The notes under the pieces were generated by a model. It was not told where the DNA came from. It ran no database searches and saw only the letters and a program-made list of their open reading frames with translations. Of a stretch of 64,000 nucleotides of DNA, positions 1 to 8,442 are shown piece by piece (the stretch's first letter is position 1; each line of letters begins with the position of its first letter). The stretch is from JANWXR01 sp964608265 (GTDB lineage: Bacteria; Chloroflexota; Anaerolineae; Anaerolineales; UBA6663): contig CAZSNP010000004.1 in NCBI GenBank assembly GCA_964608265.1, positions 60,121-124,120 of the forward strand. Reading direction: 5' to 3'. A program made the translations under genes and the position numbers.

Positions 1-3000
1 GCCAGCGCGCGGCTGCAGGCCAACCTCGCCCTGAGCGGCGCGGCGCTTGCCTTTTCACCCTTTGTCGCCTGGATCATTCAACGCAGCTTCATGCCCGACG
101 CGCCGTTCGAGCCGGGCATGTACATCCCCGTGCTGCTGGCGTTTCCGCTCTTCATCGCCTATGCCCTCACGCAGCAGCGGTACGGCGACGAGCGCCGCCT
201 CGATGAACTCGAGCGCCGCGTGCACGAGCGCACCGAGGCGCTGCAGCTGGCCAACCAGAAGTTGCAGGCCGAGATCGGCGAGCGCCTGAGCGCGGAGGAG
301 GCGCTGCGGCGGCAGAACATCCACCTCTCGGCGTTGCAGGATACGGCGCTGGCCCTCATCCACCGCCTCGACCGCGAGGTGCTGCTCGAAAACATCCTGC
401 ACCGCGTCGCGCAGATGCTCGACGCGCACCACGGCCTGCTCTACCTCACCGAGCCGGATGAGGCCGAGATGACGTGCCGGGTGAAGCTGGGCTGGTTCGT
501 CGAAGTCGCTCAGCCCCGGGTGAAGTTTGGCGAGGGGATCATGGGCGGCGTGTGGCAAACCGGCGAACCGACGCTGGCCCAGGCGCGGCTGGTGCTGCCC
601 GAGCACATGCTCGGGCAGCTCGACATGTTGATGGTCGCGCCGTTCAAATCGGCCGGCGGACAGGTGGAAGGCGTCATCGGCCTGGCGACCGACCGCACCA
701 CCCACCGCTTCGGCAAGGCCGAACTGCAATTGTTGGAGCGCTTCGCCGACCTGGCCTCGGTGGCGCTCGACAACGCCCGCTTGTTCGAAACCGAACGCAC
801 CGCCCGCGAGCGCGCCGAAGCGTTGCAGGAAGTCGCCCTGGTGCTCAACTCCAGCGGCGGGCGTGATGAGGAACTGCTCGAACTCATCCTCGATCAGCTC
901 TCCCGCGTGGTGGATTACGACCGCGCCTCGATCATGCTCATCACCGAGGACGGCACCCGCATCGCGGCCTGGCGCGGCCGCCAATCCGAGCCGATGCGGA
1001 CGTTCTCGCTGCAGATCGACACGTTGCCCCACGTCCAACGCGTCATCGCCGAGCAGTGCCCGTACATCATCCCCGACGTGCAGGGCTATCAGGGCTGGCA
1101 ATATCTGCCCGAGACGGCCTCGGTGCGGTGCTGGCTCGGCGTCCCGCTCATCGTGCAGGATCGGGTCATCGGCCTGCTCAACCTGAGCAAGAAGCAGCCG
1201 GGCTATTACACGCAGGGCCACGGCGAACTGGCGCTGGCCTTTGCCGCACAGGCGGCCACCGCCATCCAAAACACCGAGCTGTTCGATCAGACGCAGCGCC
1301 AGGTGCGCGAACTCGGTGCGCTGTACGAATCCAGCCGGACGCTGGCCAGCACCCTCGACCCGCACCGGGTCAACGAACTGTTCAGCCTGCAACTGTTGCG
1401 GGTGGCGGATGCCGATCTGTGCGCGCTGTCGACGTGGGACATCAAGCGCAACCGTGTGGTCACCGAATACACCGTGCAGTGGCAGGGCGATCAATACTTC
1501 CCGCTGACGCGGCACGGCTCGTACGACCTCGCGCATTACCCGTTGCGCTCGGCGGTGCTCAACCAGCGCCGCACCGAAGTCGTGCGGGTGGATGATCCCA
1601 ACGCACAGGCGGCCGAGGTCGAAATCCTCAAAGCCTGGGATATTCGCTCGTTGTTGCTCACGCCGCTCACGGCGCGCGGGCAGGTGGTCGGTCTGGCCGA
1701 GATCGGCGACACGCACGCCAGCCGCGAGTTCACCCCGGCGCAGATTCAGCTGGTCGAGGCGCTCACCGCGCAGGCAGCGGTGTCGATGGAGAACGCGCGC
1801 CTGTTCAACCAGACCCAAACCGCGCTGCTCGAACGCCAGCGGGCCGAGGAGGCGTTGCGCGAGCGCGAGAGCCGGTTGCGCATCCTGTTCGAGAATTCGC
1901 CCGACGCGATCTTCGTCGAGGAGTACGACGGCTCGATCCTCGACGTGAACCCGGCGGCGTGCCAACTGCACGGCATGACGCGCGAGATGCTCGTCGGCAA
2001 GAAAGTGTTCGACCTGATCCCGGCGGAGAAGCGCGAGATGGCCCGGCGCGGATTCAAGCGCATGCTGACCGGGCAGATCAAGACGGCGGAGATCGTCAAC
2101 CTCAACAGCCGGGGAGACCGCATCCCGGTCGGCATCCGCGTCAACCACATCCTTTACGGTGAGCGCCCGGCGCTGCTGCTGCACGTGCGCGATATCACCG
2201 ACCGCAAGCACTTCGAGGCCGAGCTGCGCCACGCCCGCGATGAGGCCGAGGCTGCCTCGCGGGCCAAGAGCGAATTCCTGGCGACGATGAGCCACGAAAT
2301 CCGCACGCCGATGAACGCCGTCATCGGCATGACGGGCCTGTTGCTCGATACGCCGCTCAGCCCGGAACAGCGCGACTTCGCCAGCACCATCCGCGCCAGC
2401 GGCAACGCGTTGCTGGCCATCATCAACGACATCCTCGACTTCTCGAAAGTGGAAGCCGGCAAGCTCGAGCTGGAGAACGAGCCCTTCAACCTGCGTGACT
2501 GCCTCGACCTGTCGCTGGAGATGGTGGCCGGCGAGGCGTATCGCAAACGGCTGACGTTGCAGGCGCAGGTGATGCCCGAACTGCCGCGCGTTTTCCGGGG
2601 CGATATGAATCGACTGCGGCAGATCGTCGTCAATCTGCTCAACAACGCCATCAAGTTCACCGAGGCCGGCGAGGTCAGCCTCATCGCCGAGGGCGCGCTC
2701 GAGACCGAGACCGCGTGGCGGCTGCATTTCGCCGTGCGCGATACCGGCATCGGCATCCCGCCGGATCGGATGAGCCGCCTCTTCCAATCCTTCAGCCAGG
2801 TGGATGCTTCGACGACGCGCAAGTACGGCGGCACCGGCCTCGGCCTCGTCATCAGCCAGGGCCTGGCCGAGCGGATGCGCGGCGGAATGTGGGCCGAAAG
2901 CGAGGGCGTGCCCGGTCGCGGTTCGACGTTCCACTTCGAGGTCGTGCTGGAGGCGATGCCGGCGGGCGAGGCGGTGGACGGCGCGGCGGAGGAATTGCAA

Positions 3001-3783
3001 TTCGACCCGCAGCTCGCCGAACGCGTGCCGCTGCGCATCCTGCTCGCCGAAGACAACGTGACCAATCAGAAGCTCACCCTCGGCATCCTCGCCCGGCTGG
3101 GCTATCGCGCTGAGGCGGTAGCGAACGGTCGCGAGGCGTTGCGCGCGCTCGAACAGCAACCGTACGACCTGATTTTGATGGATATGCAGATGCCGGAGAT
3201 GGATGGCCTGGAGGCCACCCGCCGCATCCGGGGCGAGTTGCCGGCGGCGCGGCAGCCGCGCATCGTGGCGATGACGGCCAATGCGGTGCAGGGCGATCGC
3301 GAGGCGTGCCTGGCGGCGGGGATGAATGATTACCTCGCCAAGCCCATCCGGCTGAGGGAGTTGATGGCGATGCTGTACGGGCTGGGCGAACGCGACGGCC
3401 AGCCCGCGCCCGAGCGCGAATTGCCGCCGCCGCTGGATGAAGAGCAGATTCGCAACCTGCGCCAGATTCAGATCGGCGATCAACCCAACCTGCTGGTCGA
3501 GCTTATCCACTCGTTTGAGGTGGAAGGGCCGGAGTTGCTGGCCCGCCTGCGGGCCGGGGTCGAAGCCAATGATGCGTATGAAGCGCGCGAGGCCGCCCAC
3601 AGCCTCAAGGGCAGCACCGGCAACCTTGGCGCGACTCATCTGTACGCATTGTGCACCAAGATCGAGAAGCAAAGCCGGCATGGGCATCTGGCGCAGGCCA
3701 CCGCCCTGCTGGCGCAGATCGAGCGCGAGTATGAACGAGTGCACCATGCGTTGCGGGCCGAAGCCGAAAAGCTGATGGTTTGA
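1..3783 (+). CDS. Hybrid sensor histidine kinase (TM-GAFx3-PAS-HisKA-HATPase-REC-HPt), 5' partial
   Basis: The frame is open from base 1 and already encodes a hydrophobic helix before the first in-window Met (position 91), so the start lies upstream. Numbering from that Met: a second membrane segment at about 10-28, a coiled coil to about 75, three GAF domains (about 85-225, 240-400, 410-575), a PAS domain (595-710) and HisKA with the H-box MSHEIRTPMN (phospho-acceptor H735). HATPase follows with DTGIGI and GTGLGL boxes, then a receiver with ILMDMQMPEMDG (D1031) and a C-terminal HPt with AHSLKGS (H1170). All catalytic residues for a full His-Asp-His phosphorelay are present. The ligands are unknown. 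The output protein is not fused; the kinase and receiver genes downstream are possible partners. It resembles the C-terminal half of the giant kinase at 26.8-34.2 kb. Confidence 0.93.
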   Translation, partial: ASARLQANLALSGAALAFSPFVAWIIQRSFMPDAPFEPGMYIPVLLAFPLFIAYALTQQRYGDERRLDELERRVHERTEALQLANQKLQAEIGERLSAEEALRRQNIHLSALQDTALALIHRLDREVLLENILHRVAQMLDAHHGLLYLTEPDEAEMTCRVKLGWFVEVAQPRVKFGEGIMGGVWQTGEPTLAQARLVLPEHMLGQLDMLMVAPFKSAGGQVEGVIGLATDRTTHRFGKAELQLLERFADLASVALDNARLFETERTARERAEALQEVALVLNSSGGRDEELLELILDQLSRVVDYDRASIMLITEDGTRIAAWRGRQSEPMRTFSLQIDTLPHVQRVIAEQCPYIIPDVQGYQGWQYLPETASVRCWLGVPLIVQDRVIGLLNLSKKQPGYYTQGHGELALAFAAQAATAIQNTELFDQTQRQVRELGALYESSRTLASTLDPHRVNELFSLQLLRVADADLCALSTWDIKRNRVVTEYTVQWQGDQYFPLTRHGSYDLAHYPLRSAVLNQRRTEVVRVDDPNAQAAEVEILKAWDIRSLLLTPLTARGQVVGLAEIGDTHASREFTPAQIQLVEALTAQAAVSMENARLFNQTQTALLERQRAEEALRERESRLRILFENSPDAIFVEEYDGSILDVNPAACQLHGMTREMLVGKKVFDLIPAEKREMARRGFKRMLTGQIKTAEIVNLNSRGDRIPVGIRVNHILYGERPALLLHVRDITDRKHFEAELRHARDEAEAASRAKSEFLATMSHEIRTPMNAVIGMTGLLLDTPLSPEQRDFASTIRASGNALLAIINDILDFSKVEAGKLELENEPFNLRDCLDLSLEMVAGEAYRKRLTLQAQVMPELPRVFRGDMNRLRQIVVNLLNNAIKFTEAGEVSLIAEGALETETAWRLHFAVRDTGIGIPPDRMSRLFQSFSQVDASTTRKYGGTGLGLVISQGLAERMRGGMWAESEGVPGRGSTFHFEVVLEAMPAGEAVDGAAEELQFDPQLAERVPLRILLAEDNVTNQKLTLGILARLGYRAEAVANGREALRALEQQPYDLILMDMQMPEMDGLEATRRIRGELPAARQPRIVAMTANAVQGDREACLAAGMNDYLAKPIRLRELMAMLYGLGERDGQPAPERELPPPLDEEQIRNLRQIQIGDQPNLLVELIHSFEVEGPELLARLRAGVEANDAYEAREAAHSLKGSTGNLGATHLYALCTKIEKQSRHGHLAQATALLAQIEREYERVHHALRAEAEKLMV

Positions 3784-3883
3784 GCAGGCCCGCGTAACAG
3801 AGAGTAGGACTTTCGGCGGATTTTTATCCCAATTCCAACTTTGAGAAAATGCTGTTGGTGTAGAATTGTTGCAGCCAACCGCT

Positions 3884-3943
3884 TATACTGTAAGCCGCCG
3901 TCTATCCGTAAGAGAGTGTCACAACGCTCCCCCCTACGGATAG
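3884..3943 (+). promoter_or_regulatory. Probable -10 element and inverted repeat ahead of the kinase operon
   Basis: The 180-bp spacer between the two kinase genes holds a good -10 hexamer, TATACT at 3884-3889, without a convincing -35 at 17 bp. It is followed by a perfect 9-bp inverted repeat, CTATCCGTA at 3902-3910 and TACGGATAG at 3935-3943. The repeat would lie in the 5' leader just before the GTG start at 3964 and could be an operator or an RNA hairpin. No other gene is seen in the spacer. Confidence 0.4.
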
Positions 3944-3963
3944 GCTCTTAATCGGACTGAAAC

Positions 3964-5994
3964 GTGGCCGTCACGCCTTTGTCTGAGCAACCTCTCTCGG
4001 CGGAGCCGCCGACGAAACCCACCGTTCCGGTGGCGCCGTCAAGCGTTGAGCCGAAGGCCGCCGAACGCTCACGACCGCGCTGGCGCTTCACGAGCCTGCG
4101 CTGGCAGTTCACCCTTCCCTACATTCTCCTAACTTTGCTCGTCGCCGCCGCCGGCACTTTCATCATCGTGCGACTCGTCTCCAGCTCGGTGCGCGAGCGT
4201 TTCGATAACAATCTGAGCAGTTCGAGCGCGGGGGTGGCCACCGGCTTCGTGCAACGTGAGAGCCTGCATCTGGCTCAACTGCGGCAATTGGCCTTCACCA
4301 CCGGCGTGGCCGAGGCGTTGGAGAACAGCGATGCCATCATCCTGGAAGGGTTGCTGACCCCCACCGTCCTCAATGACCGCATCGAAGTCGTCACCGTCGT
4401 CAATCGGCGCGGCACCGAGGTGTTGTCGTTGATTTTGAACGACGCCGCCAACGATGTCGCCACTTCGTTTGGCGTTGAGCTGGGCAACGAGCCGCTTGTG
4501 CAGGCTGCGCTGGCCGGGCAGGAGGATGAGACCGGCGACAAATTCGCCGGGGTGCGCACGCTGGCCAATGGCACCTTCTTGTTTGCCAGCGCACCGGTGC
4601 GCGATGCTTCCAATCAGATCGTCGGCGCAATCCTGGTCGGCTCGCGGTTCAATAACCTGTTGACGACTTTGAGCGTTCAGTCCCTGGCGCAGGCGGCATT
4701 GGTGTTCGACCTGGAAGGCAACGTCATCGCCCGCACCTTCGACGAGCGGGCAGCCGACCCCGAGTCGCTCCGGCTCTCGGCGGACGAGATGGCGCAGTTG
4801 ACGGCTCTGCCCATTGACGCGAAGCGTGTCGTGCGCAAGCCCACGGTTACGCTGGATGAGATTCCGTACGAATTCATCTTCACGCCGTTTCTGGTGCGGG
4901 GCCGTCCGGCCGGCGTGCTGGGTGTGGCCCTGCAAAGTGACTACGTCGTCAATACGGAGGTGAGCAGTCGCTCGCAGTTTGCCATCATCTTCACCATCGC
5001 CACATTGGGCGTGCTGGCCGTCGGCTATTGGCTCGCCACCAACACCGCCAGCCCGATCCTGAAATTGCGCGGCGCGGCGCAGGCCGTCGCCGGAGGCGAC
5101 CTGACGCAAAAGTCGAACATTCAACGCCCGGATGAGATCGGTGAACTGGCTGTCGCCTTCGACTCGATGACCGACAGCTTGCGCGAACGCACCGCCCAGG
5201 CCGCGCGTCTGCAGGCCGAGACCGCCCAGCGCAATCGCGAACTGGCCTCGATCAATTCCCGTCTGCAATCCGCCCAGCAGCAACTGGTGCAGTCCGAGAA
5301 ACTGGCCTCGGTCGGCCAACTGACCGCCGGCATCGTGCACGACGTCAAAAACCCGCTGGCCGTCATCAAGGGCCTGGCCGAGATTTTGCAGGAAGAGAAC
5401 GTGGATGAGTTCGCCCGCGAGCAGCTCACCCTCATCCGCGATAATGCCGCCCGCGCCAACACCATCGTCAGCGATCTGCTCACCTTCGCCCGTCAAGCCA
5501 CCCCCGAGATGAAGCAGCGCGACCTGCGCGAGACCCTGCAAGCGGCGCTACGCCTGACCGAGTACCTCGTGCGCCGAGGGCGCGTGAACGCCAGCCTCGA
5601 CCTGCCTGCCGAGCCGGTGCTGGTGATGTACGACGCGCAACAAATCGAGCAAGTCATCGTCAATTTGATTCAAAACGCGGTGCAGGCCATGCCGGGCGGC
5701 GGCAGTTTGACCCTCAGCCTGGGCGCCGACGAGAATCAGGCCACGCTGCGGGCCAGGGACACCGGCGTCGGCATCGCGCCCGAGAATCTGCGGCGCGTCT
5801 TCGACCCGTTCTTCACCACCAAGGAAGAGGGCGAGGGCACCGGGCTGGGATTGTCGGTGAGCTACGGCATCGTCGCCCGGCATCACGGTGACATTCAAGT
5901 CGAAAGCACGATCGGGCAGGGCACGACATTCACGATTACGCTCCCGTTGACTCAGCCGCAGGTTGAGCCAACGGAGGGCGAGGTGAAAGAGTAA
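3964..5994 (+). CDS. Membrane sensor histidine kinase with periplasmic sensor and HAMP
   Basis: 676 residues from a GTG start. Residues 1-40 are a Pro/Ser-rich cytoplasmic tail. TM1 lies at about 47-70, an extracytoplasmic Cache-like sensor at about 75-330, TM2 at about 336-357, then HAMP and a coiled coil. The dimerisation domain carries HDVKNPLAVI (phospho-acceptor H459), the HDxKNP form seen in NtrB/ZraS-like kinases. The ATPase domain has DTGVGI and GTGLGLSV boxes. The receiver protein gene starts 3 bp after the stop, so the two are very likely co-translated as a pair. Sensor type is assigned from topology; the ligand is unknown. Confidence 0.92.
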   Translation: MAVTPLSEQPLSAEPPTKPTVPVAPSSVEPKAAERSRPRWRFTSLRWQFTLPYILLTLLVAAAGTFIIVRLVSSSVRERFDNNLSSSSAGVATGFVQRESLHLAQLRQLAFTTGVAEALENSDAIILEGLLTPTVLNDRIEVVTVVNRRGTEVLSLILNDAANDVATSFGVELGNEPLVQAALAGQEDETGDKFAGVRTLANGTFLFASAPVRDASNQIVGAILVGSRFNNLLTTLSVQSLAQAALVFDLEGNVIARTFDERAADPESLRLSADEMAQLTALPIDAKRVVRKPTVTLDEIPYEFIFTPFLVRGRPAGVLGVALQSDYVVNTEVSSRSQFAIIFTIATLGVLAVGYWLATNTASPILKLRGAAQAVAGGDLTQKSNIQRPDEIGELAVAFDSMTDSLRERTAQAARLQAETAQRNRELASINSRLQSAQQQLVQSEKLASVGQLTAGIVHDVKNPLAVIKGLAEILQEENVDEFAREQLTLIRDNAARANTIVSDLLTFARQATPEMKQRDLRETLQAALRLTEYLVRRGRVNASLDLPAEPVLVMYDAQQIEQVIVNLIQNAVQAMPGGGSLTLSLGADENQATLRARDTGVGIAPENLRRVFDPFFTTKEEGEGTGLGLSVSYGIVARHHGDIQVESTIGQGTTFTITLPLTQPQVEPTEGEVKE

Positions 5995-5997
5995 CTT

Positions 5998-7464
5998 ATG
6001 GCGGGCGAGCGCGTTCTGGTAGTGGATGACAGCGAGGCCTTTCGCAATTTGATGGCGACGCATTTGCAGCGTCGCGGTTACGTGGTCGAGTCGGCGGTGG
6101 ACGGGCTGGACGCCCTGCAGGTGATGCGGGCCAAAGGCCCGTTTGCGGTGATGGTCACCGACTTGATGATGCCCAACCTCAGCGGGCTGGAGTTGATCCG
6201 CGAGGTGCGCAAACTCGACGACCACGTGCAGATCATCGTCATCACCGCCGCCGCCACGCTCGAGACCGCCATCGCCGCCATGCGGGCCGAGGGGGCGTTT
6301 GACTATCTGCTCAAACCGCTGGAGGTCATCGGCGAATTGTCGGTCGCGGTCGAGCGGGCGGCCGCGCACCGGCGCCTGAAGCTGGAGCGCGAGGAGTTGC
6401 GCCTCAAGCTCGCGGCGGAGGCCAGCCGGCTGATCACCCTCATCGCCCGCACCGGCGACGCCATCATCTCCGCCGATGCCAGCGGCATCCTCACCATCGT
6501 CAACCCGGCGGCCTCGCGCCTGCTGCACAAAGACAACCTGATGGGCGAGCCCTTCGCCGACGCTCTGCCCAAGGCGCTGCTCACCCTGCTCAACAACTGG
6601 CAAGCGGTGGGCGGGCGCCGGCCCACCACGATCGAGCTGCCGTGGAGCGACAGCTCGGTGCAGATGGTCAGCCTGTCAACCCTGATGCAGAGCGACGGGC
6701 ACGAAGGGTGGATGATGGTGCTGCGCGATGTCACCCACCTCAGGCGGCTCGATGATTTGAAGATGCGGATGCTGACCGAAGCCGCCGGCAAGATCCGGTT
6801 TCCGCTGGCCCAGGCCGTCATCGCCCTGGCCGAATTGAGCGACGTGCCCGAGGCCAAGGTCGGTCGCACCGGTGAACTGATCCAACGCCTGGTGCGGTTG
6901 TGGGATCGGGTGTGGCAGTGGATGGAGGGGTTGCTCGGCCTGGTGCAGATTGAATCGGGCGTGAGCATTCGCCTGACCGATGTGGACCTGGTGGCCGCGC
7001 TCGAGGAGACCAGCCGCACACTGACGACCGGCCTGTTGCACGATAAAGGCCTCAGGCTGAATGTGGAGCCGGTGGCCACGTTGCCGCAGGTGCGCGCCGA
7101 CCCCGAGTTGCTGCGGCAACTCCTCAACGGCCTCATCGTCCGCGCCGCCGCGCGCAGCTCACCCGGCGACGAGATCAAGCTGACGGCGCGCGAGCACGAG
7201 CAGCAGGTGTGGATTGACGTGACCGACACCGGCCCGGGCGTGGATGAATCCGATCTGCCGCACATTTTCGAGCGCGCGTTTGCCGAGGCGGGCGCGTCGC
7301 CGGAGGGCACCGGGCTGGAGTTGGCCATCGTCAAAGCCATCATCGAACGCCTGGGCGGCCAGGTGTGGATCGGCAATCGCGGCCCGGTGGGCAGCACCAT
7401 CACCGTCTGCCTGCCGGCGGTCTCCGCCGTGCAGCCGGTGGCGGCCGTGGCCGCTCAGGTCTGA
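5998..7464 (+). CDS. Response regulator: receiver-PAS-degenerate kinase core
   Basis: 488 residues. An N-terminal receiver (about 5-120) has the acidic pocket, D55 in VTDLMMPN, and the conserved Lys in YLLKP. A PAS domain spans about 140-245. The C-terminal 230 residues have the fold pattern of HisKA plus HATPase, but the H-box position reads AAGKIRFPLAQA with no histidine. The N-box Asn is replaced (LNGLIVRAAARS), and the G2 box reads GTGLELAI instead of GTGLGLAI, while DTGPGV is kept. It is therefore probably a pseudokinase or allosteric output domain rather than an active kinase. It starts 3 bp after the upstream HAMP kinase and 3 bp before the Thr/Pro-rich protein gene. Confidence 0.85.
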   Translation: MAGERVLVVDDSEAFRNLMATHLQRRGYVVESAVDGLDALQVMRAKGPFAVMVTDLMMPNLSGLELIREVRKLDDHVQIIVITAAATLETAIAAMRAEGAFDYLLKPLEVIGELSVAVERAAAHRRLKLEREELRLKLAAEASRLITLIARTGDAIISADASGILTIVNPAASRLLHKDNLMGEPFADALPKALLTLLNNWQAVGGRRPTTIELPWSDSSVQMVSLSTLMQSDGHEGWMMVLRDVTHLRRLDDLKMRMLTEAAGKIRFPLAQAVIALAELSDVPEAKVGRTGELIQRLVRLWDRVWQWMEGLLGLVQIESGVSIRLTDVDLVAALEETSRTLTTGLLHDKGLRLNVEPVATLPQVRADPELLRQLLNGLIVRAAARSSPGDEIKLTAREHEQQVWIDVTDTGPGVDESDLPHIFERAFAEAGASPEGTGLELAIVKAIIERLGGQVWIGNRGPVGSTITVCLPAVSAVQPVAAVAAQV

Positions 7465-7467
7465 GCC

Positions 7468-8367
7468 ATGCAGTCTGCGCTGGGTCTTCCACCTTCCGAA
7501 CGGGCCGCAGGTGACGGCCTGCGCGAGGCCCTGGCCCGGCTCTTCGGCTTTGCGGCGCTGGCGGCCCTCATCTACGGCTTCCTGATTCTGTGCGGCCAGT
7601 TGGCGTTGAACTCCCTCGGTGAGCCGCAGTTCGCCGACACCCGGCCGCGGCTCAGCGCCGATTACGGCCCGTGGCCGCCGCTGGCCTTTGCGCCGCTCGA
7701 TCCCGGGCTGATTGCGATCATTCGACAGGAGCGCGGGGCGGGGAGCATCGAGCCGACTGAGGTGGAGTTCTGGGGGCCGCGGCCCACCGCGACGCAAACA
7801 CCCATCCCGTCCGCGACCGGCACGGCCACCGACACACCCACGACCGTCCCGGTGACGCTGCCCCCGGGCATTACGCCGAGCGCCACGCCCAGCCCGACGA
7901 ACACCCGCGTCATCCTGCCGACGTGGACGTTCACGCCCTCGCAGACCCCGACCAATACCAGCTTCTGGTCGCCGACCGATACGCCGACCTTCACGCCGAC
8001 GCCCACGGCCACCCCCACGGCCACGCGCACTCCGACCCCGGTTCCGACCGCCACCAGCACACCGGTCCCGCCGACGGCGACGTTTACGGCCACGCGCACC
8101 AACACGCCGGTGCCGCCGACCGCCACCAACACGCCGGTGCCGCCCACCGCCACCGACACACCCGTGCCGCCCACCGCCACCAACACACCCGTGCCGCCGA
8201 CGGCCACCAACACATCGCCGCCACCCACGGCCACCTTCACACCGACGATCACCAACACGCCGGAGCCGCCCACCGCGACGCCCACGGTGACGAATACGTC
8301 CATCGTGCAGCCGACGAACACGCCCATTATCCTGACCTCCACACCGACGCCGACGGCGACGCCATAG
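7468..8367 (+). CDS. Membrane-anchored Thr/Pro-rich protein of unknown function
   Basis: 299 residues. A cytoplasmic N-terminus is followed by one transmembrane helix (about 26-52), a short ordered stretch (55-110), then about 190 residues made almost only of Thr, Pro, Ala, Asn and Val. The tail includes a nine-residue unit repeated five times (TNTPVPPTA consensus). Such tails are common as extracellular spacers in Chloroflexota surface proteins and are probably extended and possibly glycosylated. The start is 3 bp after the receiver-pseudokinase stop, so it belongs to the signalling operon. It may act as a cell-surface sensor partner, but no domain supports a specific function. Confidence 0.7.
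   Translation: MQSALGLPPSERAAGDGLREALARLFGFAALAALIYGFLILCGQLALNSLGEPQFADTRPRLSADYGPWPPLAFAPLDPGLIAIIRQERGAGSIEPTEVEFWGPRPTATQTPIPSATGTATDTPTTVPVTLPPGITPSATPSPTNTRVILPTWTFTPSQTPTNTSFWSPTDTPTFTPTPTATPTATRTPTPVPTATSTPVPPTATFTATRTNTPVPPTATNTPVPPTATDTPVPPTATNTPVPPTATNTSPPPTATFTPTITNTPEPPTATPTVTNTSIVQPTNTPIILTSTPTPTATP
8098..8232 (+). repeat. 27-bp coding tandem repeat, five units
   Basis: Five consecutive 27-bp units start at 8098, 8125, 8152, 8179 and 8206, each encoding TNTPVPPTA or a close variant (TDTPVPPTA, TNTSPPPTA). The differences are mostly at third positions, so the array is not freshly expanded. It lies in the Thr/Pro-rich tail. Confidence 0.9.
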
Positions 8368-8380
8368 ACTACCTGCAACG

Positions 8381-8418
8381 AAACAGCCCGCCATCCTGCG
8401 ATGGCGGGCTGTTTTTGT
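8381..8418. terminator. Intrinsic terminator between convergent genes
   Basis: A perfect 15-bp stem (8381-8395 with 8400-8414) around a 4-nt loop CTGC is followed by a T-rich tract on the plus strand (TTTTTGTTT overlapping the stem end). The left arm begins with AAA, so it can also act on the minus strand. It ends the plus-strand signalling operon and faces the convergent exchanger gene. Confidence 0.9.
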
Positions 8419-8442
8419 TTCTCGGCGCGACCGGCGGATAGG

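Noticed and set aside
55..3747. A 1230-codon open frame on the minus strand under the first kinase gene
   Set aside because: It mirrors the kinase frame exactly and is rich in Arg, His, Gln and Leu with no domain. Long antisense frames are common in GC-rich genes with strong third-position bias.
8098..8232. Regularly spaced repeat resembling a CRISPR array
   Set aside because: Units are contiguous 27-bp coding repeats without unique spacers and lie in frame in a Thr/Pro tail.
7159..8394. A 411-codon minus-strand frame rich in Gly and Arg, and a 238-codon Val/Gly frame beside it
   Set aside because: Both are antisense translations of the Thr/Pro repeat tail; the composition simply reflects the repeat.
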